Assembly: GCF_000756385.1 (NCBI RefSeq)
Contig: NZ_JNFC01000009.1
Coordinates: 21,848 to 85,847 of the forward strand
Origin: Sphingopyxis sp. LC363
GTDB lineage: Bacteria > Pseudomonadota > Alphaproteobacteria > Sphingomonadales > Sphingomonadaceae
Direction of reading: 5' to 3'
Length of the DNA stretch: 64,000 nucleotides
Shown: one piece after another, positions 8,520-16,865 of the stretch
Position numbering within the stretch: position 1 is the first letter of the stretch
How the letters are laid out: each line of letters opens with the position of its first letter
Translations under genes and position numbers: made by a program
Notes under the pieces: model-generated
What the model saw: the letters and a program-made list of their open reading frames with translations, nothing else
What the model was told of the DNA's origin: nothing
The model's database searches: none

Positions 8520-9401
8520 TCACCGGCCAGATGCTAAAGACCCGATGGGCAGGCCGGCGAGAATCAGGGCGCCGTCGAGCGCGTCGCCAAGCGGCGCACT
8601 CAGCTTCTCGACGACACGGGCGCGCAGCCATGGCTTGATCCGCGGTGCGAGTCCACCCATCAGCACGCAACGGCTCGCGCCCTTAGCGAATATCGTCTCG
8701 ATGAAGCGCTCGATATGCTGCGCGGCGTCGCGAACGATCGACAGCGCAATCTCGTCACCTATCTCCGCATATTCCATCACCAGTGGGGCAAAGGCGGCAT
8801 AATCGGCCGGCGCTGCATCGTCCATCCAAGCGATGACATTCGGGATAGCATGGTCGAACTGCTTGGTCACCGCCTGACTGAGCTGTGTCGGCCGTGTCCG
8901 TCCGTCGAGCGTGCGCAGGGCATGGCGGATTGCACTGAGACCCAACGCCGCACCGCTTCCTTCGTCTGAAATGGGAAAGCCGTAGCCGCCGATGCTTAAA
9001 CTGTCCTCACCGCGCTTGATCAACCCGACGCTTCCGGTACCGAGGATCAAGATCGCACCATCGCCGCCCATATGTGCACCCAGATTGGCGATGATCGAGT
9101 CGCTGGTTAACTGAACATTGGCAAAGGGAAAATCGAGCGCCTGGATTTGCTGCTTCATCCCCATCCGATTGATGCCCGCAATTCCCATGCCGACCCGGAC
9201 GCTCCCATAATCGCTGTCGGCGACACCACCATCCTTGAGCGCCTGGGTGCAGGCGTCGAGCAAGGATCTGTGCAGCGCGTCGAGCCCGATGCGCGTATTG
9301 GCGGGGCCGGCCTTCCCCGCACCCAATCGCAGGCCGTTCGCATCGACAAGCCTCGCTTTACTTGCGGTGCCGCCCGCGTCGATGCCTAGATATAAGACCA
9401 T
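8520..9401 (-). CDS. BadF/BadG-type ATPase, probable N-acetylglucosamine kinase
   Basis: A 293-residue ASKHA-fold kinase. The phosphate-1 loop is YLGIDAGGTASKARL at the N-terminus. NTRIG and GMGIAGINRMG follow, then the phosphate-2 loop DGAILILGTGSVG, the DEGSGAALG segment characteristic of BadF/NagK proteins, and VLMGGLAPRI near the C-terminus. Family members phosphorylate GlcNAc or glucosamine with ATP, which fits a cluster holding nagA, anmK and a UTRA regulator. It lies on the strand opposite to the regulator, convergent with it. The ATG at 9401 places the phosphate loop directly at the N-terminus. Confidence 0.88.
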   Translation of the reverse strand: MVLYLGIDAGGTASKARLVDANGLRLGAGKAGPANTRIGLDALHRSLLDACTQALKDGGVADSDYGSVRVGMGIAGINRMGMKQQIQALDFPFANVQLTSDSIIANLGAHMGGDGAILILGTGSVGLIKRGEDSLSIGGYGFPISDEGSGAALGLSAIRHALRTLDGRTRPTQLSQAVTKQFDHAIPNVIAWMDDAAPADYAAFAPLVMEYAEIGDEIALSIVRDAAQHIERFIETIFAKGASRCVLMGGLAPRIKPWLRARVVEKLSAPLGDALDGALILAGLPIGSLASGR

Positions 9402-10043
9402 ATTATCGACCCGCTGCCATTGTGATGGGAACCATGAAAGCTCAATCTAGCTACTGATAACAAATTCGCTACGTTATCTCCTGCTTTCCTCACTATGACT
9501 CCATGCGTGGATGGCCTCCTGGTCGCAAGAGCTTTTCTGCAGTGAAGACGGCGCGCACGCATCGACGAGGAGACCTGGGTCGGCATGGATGAACCCTGGC
9601 GGTGGAGTTCGCGGTTCAACCTGATAGTGCTCGATAGTCCTTTCTTTTCCATCTATATGACCTCGCGCACAAAACTACTGACAGGACCAAGCTCGGACGT
9701 CCTTCTTCGGCGTTGCGATCGCGATATCAGCCGCCAACTTCACACCCCGCGCCTCGGTACCTTCAACAATCTTGTCGACGATCGCTTCTATCTCGGCGGC
9801 CTCTGACATCCCGTTGGGAGTTCCTTCAGCTCGGCTTGCGGCTATCCTTGAGCACTCGAGGGGCATAACCGTCGCCCTGCCATGCCACCAACTCACGGAG
9901 GAGGCCCAGCGCCGATGAAGCCATGACATGCACCGCTAAGCACATCATCGTTTCGATTCAGCATCTCGACCGCAGCCTGCATAAGCCATTCTGCGGCCAT
10001 CATCTTATCGACAATCGCCATCCAAGCCCCCTGGTGCGGAGTC
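9402..10043 (-). other. Gap with a chain of very short or degenerate minus-strand frames
   Basis: Between nagK and the DUF1173 gene no normal gene fits. Three short minus-strand frames follow DUF1173: 10021-9893 (42 aa, starts MAIVDKMMAAEW), 9924-9826 (32 aa, starts MASSALGLLREL) and 9809-9675 (44 aa, starts MSEAAEIEAIVDK). The first two overlap and the third begins 16 bp after the second, so they could be mini-genes or one frameshifted gene. I do not recognise any of them. Bases 9402-9640 hold no feature I can support. Confidence 0.3.
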
Positions 10044-11273
10044 TCAGTGGGCAGTTGATGTTCCCGCCACCTTTATTGGGGTCGAACCACTCTGCGCAAT
10101 CTGCAGACAATCACCGGGTCGCCAAGTAAGATGCTCGACGCCTTGCGTCCGCATGAGCTGCTCGAGTGCCTCGTCATACCGCGGCTCAGGCAGGTTGTGT
10201 GCGAGATAGACCGCCGTTGCCTCCGCGCCGGTGTCGGTGAGGGTCAAGCTCGCGATCGGCATCTCGAGGCCGAGATTGACCCGCATCCCTTTCACGAAAT
10301 GGCGCTTCTCTTCGATCGCTTGCGTGACCAGCATTCTCTCTTCGAGCCGCTCATAGGGGATCCATTCACGGGTGACCGGCATCACCGACATCTCGAATAT
10401 CTGCGCGAGGCCTGACGCACCCATGGAAAAGCTCGCGGCCATGATCAAACTGCCGTCGCGATCGTCGGACCTCCAAAGCTCCTCTTCGGCCGCGAACCGC
10501 TTATGGAAGCGGCGCGCCATATCGGCATCCATGAGGAACGGTCGCTGAGGCATATGCTTGATCAGGATCTTCTCGCCATAGCGCGCACTCTCGATCGAAC
10601 GGATCTCGCCGATCAGGATCATGATCCGGTCGGGCTCCGATCGGGCAATGGCCAGCTCCGCGTCCTGACGGCCCGCGATCGCGTCCTTGTCCTCAAGACG
10701 GAATGTCTCGGGCACGAACAGCCGCTGCGCGAGAGGGTCGCCCCGCACCTTGCAGCCGAGCGCTGCATTCAGGAGCTGCCGGCGAACAATGTACCAGTTG
10801 CGCTTGCCCGCCATGCGCGGATGCCAGTGGGTGAGCTGCGCTCGATCCCACAGGAAATGCAGCATCCCGCGCATCGACAGCCGCTGACCCGTCGCCTTCA
10901 CATCGGGCTTGTCGTTCGTGAACGACGCCGGTGCCGCGCGCGCAGGACCCTTCGACAGCGGGAAGCCGAACTTGAGCGTTGTCACGCCATTGTCGATGTC
11001 GTCGACGATAGCGCTGCCGAGCACCTGGCCGAGCCCTGTCAGATGATCGGGCGCCTCATAATGATCGCAGTGCGGTGCGTGCCGCGGGCCCGTCCCGGGC
11101 CAGCGCGACAGCACATGCCCGCCATGTCGATGGGCAATATAGAGATCGAGCGCGATGTCGCGCCGGCAGAGGCAGCGTACCGCCTGCTTGAGCCTATAGG
11201 CTCGCGCCACCATCGCCTCGAACCCGTCTTCGCCTGCGGCCATTTCCCGGTCGAGTACATAGTAGCGCTGCAT
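10044..11273 (-). CDS. DUF1173 family protein
   Basis: A 409-residue protein of the DUF1173 family, which is found on plasmids and integrative elements of alpha- and betaproteobacteria and has no established function. A cluster of Cys and His residues near the N-terminus (CLCRRDIALDLYIAHR and then HAPHCDHYE) looks like a metal-binding site, perhaps a zinc finger. The middle region contains MLHFLWDRAQLTHWHP and the C-terminus LTWRPGDC. The ATG at 11273 comes 2 bp after the stop of the upstream gene and has a GGAGGA ribosome site, so I prefer it over a longer frame starting at 11381. It is probably co-expressed with the next two upstream genes and marks the start of mobile-element DNA. Confidence 0.8.
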   Translation of the reverse strand: MQRYYVLDREMAAGEDGFEAMVARAYRLKQAVRCLCRRDIALDLYIAHRHGGHVLSRWPGTGPRHAPHCDHYEAPDHLTGLGQVLGSAIVDDIDNGVTTLKFGFPLSKGPARAAPASFTNDKPDVKATGQRLSMRGMLHFLWDRAQLTHWHPRMAGKRNWYIVRRQLLNAALGCKVRGDPLAQRLFVPETFRLEDKDAIAGRQDAELAIARSEPDRIMILIGEIRSIESARYGEKILIKHMPQRPFLMDADMARRFHKRFAAEEELWRSDDRDGSLIMAASFSMGASGLAQIFEMSVMPVTREWIPYERLEERMLVTQAIEEKRHFVKGMRVNLGLEMPIASLTLTDTGAEATAVYLAHNLPEPRYDEALEQLMRTQGVEHLTWRPGDCLQIAQSGSTPIKVAGTSTAH

Positions 11274-11275
11274 CG

Positions 11276-11776
11276 TCAGTCCTCCGGGAGCAATTCTGAC
11301 GGCAGAAATGGCGTCCAATGTTCGCCGAGCTCGAAGTGATCGCTGAAAGTCGCCGGCGGTCCCTCTGGTCTTGTCGTCCAATAGGGATTGTCCGCCTTTG
11401 CCGGTGTCAGCCCTCGATCGTCAGCCTCGACCCAGAGCATCGCCCGAGCAGCCATCAACTTCTCGAGCTCGCCGAACGACGTCGCGACCGCGAGCGGATC
11501 GCGGCCCGCGACCGTATACCAGAGGCAGCGCTGGTAGTCGTCGCCGGCACGGCCGAGGATGCTCGCCAGTTGCGCCTTGCCGTCATTTTCGCCGCGAACG
11601 ATCCGTTCCATTGCGGTGCTGAGCTCGATGACAGCGCGCAGTCCCGCGATCGGATCGATACCGATGCTCGCGCCCGCAAGCGCGCGCACTTCCCACGCCT
11701 GCGTGTCGTCATCGCGAATATCGTAAAGCGCCGCATCGACATCGATGCCTTCCAGCCATAGATCCTGCAGCGCCAT
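11276..11776 (-). CDS. Hypothetical protein, co-transcribed with DUF1173
   Basis: A 166-residue soluble, acidic protein beginning MALQDLWLEGIDVDAALYD. I do not recognise a family. A GAGGAG ribosome site precedes the ATG at 11776, which I chose over an upstream in-frame start. Its stop lies 2 bp from the DUF1173 start, so the pair is probably translated together. It is tryptophan- and aspartate-rich with no signal peptide, membrane segment or obvious catalytic motif. Its conserved partnership with DUF1173 would be the best clue to function. Confidence 0.65.
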   Translation of the reverse strand: MALQDLWLEGIDVDAALYDIRDDDTQAWEVRALAGASIGIDPIAGLRAVIELSTAMERIVRGENDGKAQLASILGRAGDDYQRCLWYTVAGRDPLAVATSFGELEKLMAARAMLWVEADDRGLTPAKADNPYWTTRPEGPPATFSDHFELGEHWTPFLPSELLPED

Positions 11777-11851
11777 AATATTCTCCTCGTTTCTCTGCCG
11801 AACACGATATGAAGATCGGCATCTTATCAATTGGATCGCATCTGCGAATCC

Positions 11852-12451
11852 CTAATTCGCATCCGGTCGCACTCGTTTTTTATCGTCCGCCTCCAGCCGC
11901 GCTCGCGCCCGTTCAAAGACCACCGGAATTTCGTTGAAGGCGTCCCAGCCCGCTAAACCGCAATAATCATAAAATGCCTGCTCAAGCGGTGTCACCAGTG
12001 CATGTCTGTCGTCGGCCGCAAAACCGATTACTGCGACCACCTCCGGGTCTCTGGCATCACTGCCCCCGATGTAGGGGTTCGGCGCATATGCGACGCGTGA
12101 CTTCTCGATCACCTTCCGCCGAAAAATCTCGTAGACTGGCTCGATCGACTGTTCCCAATCCATATTCCCGATCTCGACCAGACGAGCCTCGAATGCCTTG
12201 CGTACCGTGTCCAGCTTGGCAACCTGGACACCAACGAGAGCTTCATAGGCGTCCTGTACAGCCGACCCATATTCGCTCCAATCGTCCTGGAGCGTTTCCC
12301 ATCGCCTCTCGTCGTCGGCCATGTTCTTCAGGTGAGCCGAGATCGCGTCGCGCGCGATCTCGGATTTGCTGCGACCGGATTTTTTCGCGGCGGCGGCCAA
12401 CTCCGCTTCATCCTCGCGCGAAAGCCGGACATTGAAAATCGTCATTCGCAT
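11852..12451 (-). CDS. Ribbon-helix-helix DNA-binding protein with C-terminal extension
   Basis: A 199-residue protein. The first 45 residues form a CopG/Arc-type ribbon-helix-helix: TIFNVRLSREDEAEL is the strand and AAKKSGRSKSEIARDAISAHL is the two-helix part. The remaining 150 residues are charged, partly coiled-coil-like, and match nothing I recognise. RHH proteins usually act as dimeric repressors or as relaxosome accessory proteins. It sits 75 bp upstream of the hypothetical/DUF1173 pair in the same direction and could regulate them. The start may be at 12451 or two codons in. Confidence 0.7.
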   Translation of the reverse strand: MRMTIFNVRLSREDEAELAAAAKKSGRSKSEIARDAISAHLKNMADDERRWETLQDDWSEYGSAVQDAYEALVGVQVAKLDTVRKAFEARLVEIGNMDWEQSIEPVYEIFRRKVIEKSRVAYAPNPYIGGSDARDPEVVAVIGFAADDRHALVTPLEQAFYDYCGLAGWDAFNEIPVVFERARARLEADDKKRVRPDAN

Positions 12452-12567
12452 CTCCCGATGACAAGTCGGCCATGCGTAAGACAGATTTGGAAGCCCTGCA
12501 AGTTTGTATTACGCCCTCCACGAATCGGCATCCGATGCACGGAAGGTGCGAAAATGACGGTGCGAAT

Positions 12568-12867
12568 TTAGCCAGGGGCCTCGCCAAACTGGTCGCAGAT
12601 CGTCCACATCGAGACGAGAGCGTCGGCAATGCACAATTCGACGGTGCTGACATCTACCCCGACGCATGTCGCAATCTGGCGATAACTCAAATCATGTACT
12701 CCGTTGAGGAGATAGACCGATCGCGCCAGCGGCCAAACGAGCTGGATCGCGAGCTTCACTTGGTCGCGGATGTCCGGCGCTGGGCCGATACTCTGCGCAA
12801 ACGCGGGATAGTGCCTCAATCTGACGTGCAGCCAATAATTGCGCGCGATGCGGTGATGCAAGATCAT
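12568..12867 (-). CDS. Small sigma-70 region-4-like HTH protein (module copy 1)
   Basis: A 99-residue protein. Its C-terminal half resembles the helix-turn-helix of sigma factor region 4: LSYRQIATCVGVDVSTVEL followed by CIADALVSM. It lacks a sigma region 2, so it is not a complete ECF sigma factor. The N-terminal half (HHRIARNYWLHVRLRHYP) aligns with the protein at 13510-13797 (HHSLSRAYWLWIRVKRYP), and the alignment continues through PLARSVYLLNGV versus PFARRVFLMHRV. Its start overlaps the stop of the upstream Tat-signal gene by 4 bp. It probably acts as a DNA-binding or RNA-polymerase-binding regulator, but this is inferred from fold resemblance only. Confidence 0.7.
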   Translation of the reverse strand: MILHHRIARNYWLHVRLRHYPAFAQSIGPAPDIRDQVKLAIQLVWPLARSVYLLNGVHDLSYRQIATCVGVDVSTVELCIADALVSMWTICDQFGEAPG

Positions 12868-13373
12868 CGACCTGCTGCCTTGCCTTCGCCGCCAACCAGG
12901 TGCGACCGAACCGCTATCAGCAACTGCGAGACCGCGGTTTTAGCCGCGCCGGCGTCAATCGTTCCGGCATCGATGTGACCACCCATCGCCGGCGATCGCC
13001 ATCGTCCATATGGCGACAGCAACGGGACAATTCGCGCGAAGCTATCGGAATCGAATTGCAGCCCGCCGGCCTTCGCAAAGAAGTGAGCTTTGCCGACGTC
13101 CAGTCCGATCCGGCGGCGACAATCCTCGTCCGTCCAACCATCCGCCACGACACACGCCGTCAGGGCGAGCTGCGATGCAATGCCCAACTGATAGAGCAGG
13201 TCGCCGGCGCGAACGAATTCTCCCTTCGGGAAAAACGCTCTCGCATTCTGCAGCCGCCACCGCGCAGCTTTGTGTTTTTCATTGTCGAGCGAACTCGGTT
13301 CAGCCGAAAGAGAGATCACGCCGACCATACCCGCGGCGATCGGCAATCCGCCAACAAATGTCCGCCGTTCCAT
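12864..13373 (-). CDS. Tat-signal-like protein of unknown function (module copy 1)
   Basis: A 169-residue protein starting MERRTFVGGLPIAAGMVGVI. This is a twin-arginine-type signal (RR followed by a hydrophobic run), which suggests export in folded form, although it could also be a short anchor. The rest is helical, with a characteristic stretch DLLYQLGIASQLALTACVV, then RRRIGLDVGKAHFFAKAGG, and LLSPYGRWRSP. The paralogue at 13794-14336 carries DLLYQAGIVAQLGIGAYLL, CRQRIGLFVDKALAIANEA and LLSPYGQWRGP at the same positions. I do not recognise the family. It is coupled by a 4-bp overlap to the sigma-region-4-like gene downstream. Confidence 0.7.
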   Translation of the reverse strand: MERRTFVGGLPIAAGMVGVISLSAEPSSLDNEKHKAARWRLQNARAFFPKGEFVRAGDLLYQLGIASQLALTACVVADGWTDEDCRRRIGLDVGKAHFFAKAGGLQFDSDSFARIVPLLSPYGRWRSPAMGGHIDAGTIDAGAAKTAVSQLLIAVRSHLVGGEGKAAGR

Positions 13374-13509
13374 TTGGCGCCCTCCAAGCTACGCGCAAAT
13401 CGTGCACAAAGGAACGATCAGGTTCGGGGCGGCGAAGTCACCCCCTGTAAATTGTTATTCGAATAAATGAGGGGTAACATGAGGGTGAAGTTACGTCGGT
13501 TTCGGGCCT

Positions 13510-13797
13510 TCATTCGAATTCCCGGCGGACCATTCTGACCGACCACAATGCATCAGCGACACAGCGTTCGACGGTCGCCACGTCGACGTCGACCGCGATC
13601 GCGATCACCCCATATGGCAGCTCGTCGACCCGGTGCATGAGAAACACACGCCGCGCGAACGGCCACAATAGATCCATCGCCAGATCCAGTTGATCCAGGA
13701 CAGGCGGATCGGCGCCGAGCCGGCGAGCATATTGCGGATAGCGTTTCACGCGAATCCAGAGCCAATAGGCGCGCGACAAACTATGATGCCATTTCAT
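13510..13797 (-). CDS. Small sigma-70 region-4-like HTH protein (module copy 2)
   Basis: A 95-residue paralogue of the protein at 12568-12867. The C-terminal segment LPYGVIAIAVDVDVATVERC followed by VADALWSVRM matches a sigma region 4 helix-turn-helix with the usual hydrophobic spacing. No region 2 is present. The two paralogues keep the YW..W.R.KRYP N-terminal pattern and the PFARRVFL segment, but have diverged at many sites, so the duplication is not recent. The start overlaps the upstream Tat-signal gene by 4 bp, the same arrangement as in copy 1. About 136 bp separate it from the start of copy 1. Confidence 0.7.
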   Translation of the reverse strand: MKWHHSLSRAYWLWIRVKRYPQYARRLGADPPVLDQLDLAMDLLWPFARRVFLMHRVDELPYGVIAIAVDVDVATVERCVADALWSVRMVRREFE

Positions 13798-14336
13798 CGC
13801 TCCGCCCCTTCGTTGCTTACCCCGGCGAGCCGGCGCCTCACCGTTCCTAGCAAGCCGTCAAGCGTAGCGGACACTCGAGACGTGTTGATCGTCTCGATCG
13901 CCGGTAGATCGGCCGCGAAAGGACCACGCCATTGCCCATAGGGCGAGAGCAGCCCGGCCAGCTCGAGCATGGCGGGATCACGATGATACAAGCCGGCCTC
14001 GTTCGCTATCGCCAATGCCTTGTCGACGAAGAGGCCGATCCGCTGCCGGCACCAATCGTCCGAAGCGCCAAGATCGAGCAAATATGCGCCGATGCCGAGC
14101 TGGGCCACGATCCCCGCCTGATAGAGAAGGTCGTGCGGATGCCGATATAGCCCCGCGGCTACGCCCCGGTAGAATTCCTCCGCTCGCTCGAAGCGATCGG
14201 CGCCGCGGCCTTGCAGTCCACGCCCCCCATCGCTCACACTGTCGTCGATCGGCAATATGCCGGTCAGCAAAAGTCCTCCGCCGGCGCGCACAAGGCCCCG
14301 GCGCGACAAGCTCGTTGTCACGATCATCGTCTTCAT
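13794..14336 (-). CDS. Tat-signal-like protein of unknown function (module copy 2)
   Basis: A 180-residue paralogue of the 12864-13373 protein. It starts with SLSRRGLVRAGGGLLLTGIL, close to the S-R-R-x-F/L-x-K twin-arginine consensus, then a linker rich in Gly/Arg/Asp. The conserved core contains DLLYQAGIVAQLGIGAYLLD, IGLFVDKALAIANEAGLY and LLSPYGQWRGPF. The gene leads a probable four-gene unit made of two Tat-protein/HTH pairs. A weak AGGA ribosome site precedes the ATG at 14336. I see no catalytic motif; a sensor or carrier role paired with the HTH protein is speculation from the fixed gene order. Confidence 0.7.
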   Translation of the reverse strand: MKTMIVTTSLSRRGLVRAGGGLLLTGILPIDDSVSDGGRGLQGRGADRFERAEEFYRGVAAGLYRHPHDLLYQAGIVAQLGIGAYLLDLGASDDWCRQRIGLFVDKALAIANEAGLYHRDPAMLELAGLLSPYGQWRGPFAADLPAIETINTSRVSATLDGLLGTVRRRLAGVSNEGAER

Positions 14337-15251
14337 CCTGCTGTTGTTCGGCCGCTGCCCGGCGAGGGCCTCAAACGACCGAGGTCAATGAAATCAGACT
14401 TTTCGCTGTCGCGCTATACCCAGAAAGGGGGGTGTGTCTAACGTCAATAATACGGCTCCGCCGAAGCCTCACTGGCGCGAATATCCCCCGACATTTCGTC
14501 TGGAAAGTGCGGAATTCTGCGGCTGATGGATTGGGGGAGGGTGTTGATCGGAGAATTGGATCGCGGAAGTGCGGGCCACCGACCGGCATCCGCCGATCGG
14601 TAACCTGCTCTACTCGCTAGGGCCGCGATTCTGCGATCGCGACCAAGCTCGCCGTGCCCCTGCGGGTCTCGGCCCTTCGGGTAACGATCAGGGGCACGGG
14701 AAGATGGTCGGCCGCCTTTTGGCGCCCGCAGTCGTTTTCGAGGCCTCGCCACGCTATTCGCGTGCCGAGGCGCCAGGGTGCGCGCAAACCTGTCCCGCTC
14801 CCTTCTACGCCGCCTTTCAGGCTCCCGGCGTCGCATCCGGCGGCGCGCGGGGACGCGCCCTGCGGGCGCTCAAGCAGAAAACCGGCCCTGCGGGCCTACG
14901 GTTTCCACCGCTACGCGGCGGAGCCTCCGTTTTTCAGCTTGCCCCGCGTTATCCCCCGTCTGCTTCTTGGGGCCTGCGACGGCGGCTCCGAAGGGGATGG
15001 ACAGGTGAGGGCATTGCATCGCTTCCCCCGACCATAGCGGAACCGGCCCTGGTCGGGCCGGGCGATCTTCGCTGTCCGCGCTCCCGCGCGTCTGTTTGTT
15101 GCTCCGGCTCACCAAAGAGGATCGCAATTTCGTCAAGAAAACAATGAGATAGACCGCTATCGATGCCGCCGTTATTAAGTAATTGTCAAGACGGCAACTC
15201 TGCTTTGACTTTCTGAAGAGGGGCATCGCCCTAAATTTATGGAGATACTTC
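14337..15251. other. Non-coding region with hairpins upstream of DUF736
   Basis: About 900 bp without a gene I can support. It holds the 76-bp three-hairpin element described separately, several GC-rich inverted repeats around 14650-14700, and the upstream region of the DUF736 gene. Frames that run through it are short or antisense-like and have unusual Arg/Pro-rich compositions. Confidence 0.5.
14869..14944. repeat. 76-bp three-hairpin repeat, copy A
   Basis: This 76-bp sequence recurs at 19511-19586 with 71 of 76 identities. It folds as three consecutive small hairpins: GGCCC-TGC-GGGCC, CCGC-TAC-GCGG and CGGAG-C-CTCCG. Four of the five differences between copies fall in loops or outside the stems. 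It lies about 310 bp upstream of DUF736, as copy B lies upstream of ssb. It is probably a shared regulatory RNA or DNA element; function is unknown. Confidence 0.75.
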
Positions 15252-15755
15252 ATGGCTAATATTGGCAACCTCAAGAAGAATAGCGATGGCGTTTTCATCG
15301 GTCGTATCGATACCGTCGCCTTTTCCAACGTCGTCGCGCTGCGTCCGGTCATCAGCCAAAACGAAGCGGCGCCGAAATATGAGGTGATGGCGCTGACCCC
15401 GGCACGCACCTGGGCCAAGGTCGGCGCGATGTTCGAGCAGATCAAGAAGTCGACGGGAGAAGTCTTCTATCAGGGCCGCATCGACGATCCGAGCATGGCG
15501 AACCCGATGGACATTGCGCTGTGGCATGACCGCGAAGGGGGATTTGCCGTCCTTTGGAGCCGTCGCCGTCCGCGTCGTGAAATCCCCGCGGGTCAGGCCG
15601 AACAGGACCTGCCGCCCGTCGGGCAGAGTTCGGACGATGGGATCAGCGGCGACTCCGGTCTCGGCGACAGCACCGCACCCGACGCGCCGCAGGGAAGCAA
15701 GGGCAAGGGCGCAGCAGGGAAGGGGGGTGAAACCGCCGACAAGGCAACCGCCTAA
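15252..15755 (+). CDS. DUF736 family protein
   Basis: A protein of about 167 residues. The N-terminal ~100 residues are the DUF736 domain, starting MANIGNLKKNSDGVFIGRID and including a short WAKVGAMFEQ region. DUF736 proteins are small and very common on alphaproteobacterial plasmids and ICEs; none has a proven function. The C-terminal 60 residues are a low-complexity Gly/Asp/Ala/Lys tail not typical of the family and probably disordered. I chose the ATG at 15252, which matches the usual family start; an upstream in-frame start adds residues unlike it. A strong hairpin follows the stop. Confidence 0.85.
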   Translation: MANIGNLKKNSDGVFIGRIDTVAFSNVVALRPVISQNEAAPKYEVMALTPARTWAKVGAMFEQIKKSTGEVFYQGRIDDPSMANPMDIALWHDREGGFAVLWSRRRPRREIPAGQAEQDLPPVGQSSDDGISGDSGLGDSTAPDAPQGSKGKGAAGKGGETADKATA

Positions 15756-15761
15756 ATGAAG

Positions 15762-15794
15762 GAGGCCGGGAGAGGGTCTAGCTCTTCCGGCCTC
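15762..15794 (+). terminator. Strong hairpin after DUF736
   Basis: GAGGCCGG and AGAG pair with CTCT and CCGGCCTC around a short loop, giving a stem of about 12 bp with one bulge. No U-tract follows, so it may attenuate or protect the transcript rather than fully terminate it before the DUF2493 gene. Confidence 0.45.
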
Positions 15795-15868
15795 TCATGG
15801 CTGAACATTGGTCAATGTCCGCTTCGATGCTTATCCATTTTCCGAAGCGGCGAACAGGAAATTTCATC

Positions 15869-16837
15869 ATGGCCCGCTTCGATAACTTCGCCGACCTTGC
15901 AGAACATTACGCCAGCCTTACCAGCGCCGACGCCTTCGCGGGCGCTTTCACCAGCGAAATTGCCGCCAGCCAGCTTTCCATCCACGACGAACCCACGGCC
16001 GACGACTTGCCCGACGGCGATGCAGCGCGCGCCGTTGCTGCCCACGTCACCGGCGAGATTTTCAACCTCTTCGCCGATACGCGCCTTGCACCTGTCGCAC
16101 CTCGCATCGCTTGGGGGATCGTCAACAGCTTCCACAAGGTGGCGCAGCAGCTTTCACGCCAAGAGGATGACGCCGCGCGCGAGCTTGGCGAGCTGGCGCG
16201 CATCATGGACCCTTCCGAAATCCACGCGGTGAAGGTCGAGGAGACGCAGCGCCTTTGCCAGTCGCTTCATGAAGCCGTCGCGGCGATCTGCGCGATGCGC
16301 GACCACGCCGCCGAGATTTACCGCGTCGAATGCGGCCAGCCTTGGTCCGCTACCACCGGCAGCCGAACGGGCCGCACCTTGACCGCCTCGCAGATCGACG
16401 CGCGCGACTTTCTCGCAGCGCGCGCGGTGGAAAAACGGGAAGCACACGCCCCGACTGGTCCGGTTGTCGTTTTGTCGGGCGGGCAGGACTGGACCGAGCA
16501 TAAGGCGCTTTGGGATCGTCTGGACGCGATCAAGGCCCGCATTCCCGCGATGACGCTTGTCACGACTGCGCAGCACAAGGGCGCCGACGCCATCGGCGCC
16601 GCATGGGCCGCAGCGCGCGGGGTGCCGCTTGTCGCCTTCCGGCTCAATCGCCAGCTTGGCAACCGCGCCGCGTTCGAGCGTAACCGTTCTATTCAGCGAT
16701 TGCTGCCAGTTGAAGCCGTTATTTGCGAAGGCAGCGGCGTCCAGATCAATCTCGCGCAGAATCTTCGCGCCGCTGGCGTCCCGCTCACCATCTTCAAACA
16801 CGCAGATTTTGCGATCCGCGATCAGGCTCACGCCTGA
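15869..16837 (+). CDS. DUF2493 (YspA/YpsA-like) domain protein
   Basis: About 322 residues in two parts. The first 200 residues (start MARFDNFADLAEHYASLTSA) are helical and conserved only among plasmid relatives. The last ~115 form a DUF2493 domain, part of the SLOG Rossmann-like superfamily. It begins GPVVVLSGGQDWTEHKALW, then TTAQHKGADAIGAAWAAARG, and the phosphate-binding-like end ICEGSGVQINLAQNLRAAG. SLOG proteins bind nucleotide-derived ligands and some belong to conflict systems, but this plasmid group has no defined role. The ATG at 15869 is preceded by AGGAAA; an upstream in-frame start is less likely. Confidence 0.85.
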   Translation: MARFDNFADLAEHYASLTSADAFAGAFTSEIAASQLSIHDEPTADDLPDGDAARAVAAHVTGEIFNLFADTRLAPVAPRIAWGIVNSFHKVAQQLSRQEDDAARELGELARIMDPSEIHAVKVEETQRLCQSLHEAVAAICAMRDHAAEIYRVECGQPWSATTGSRTGRTLTASQIDARDFLAARAVEKREAHAPTGPVVVLSGGQDWTEHKALWDRLDAIKARIPAMTLVTTAQHKGADAIGAAWAAARGVPLVAFRLNRQLGNRAAFERNRSIQRLLPVEAVICEGSGVQINLAQNLRAAGVPLTIFKHADFAIRDQAHA

Positions 16838-16865
16838 TCGCATTTCGCCCACCCGGAGAATTACG

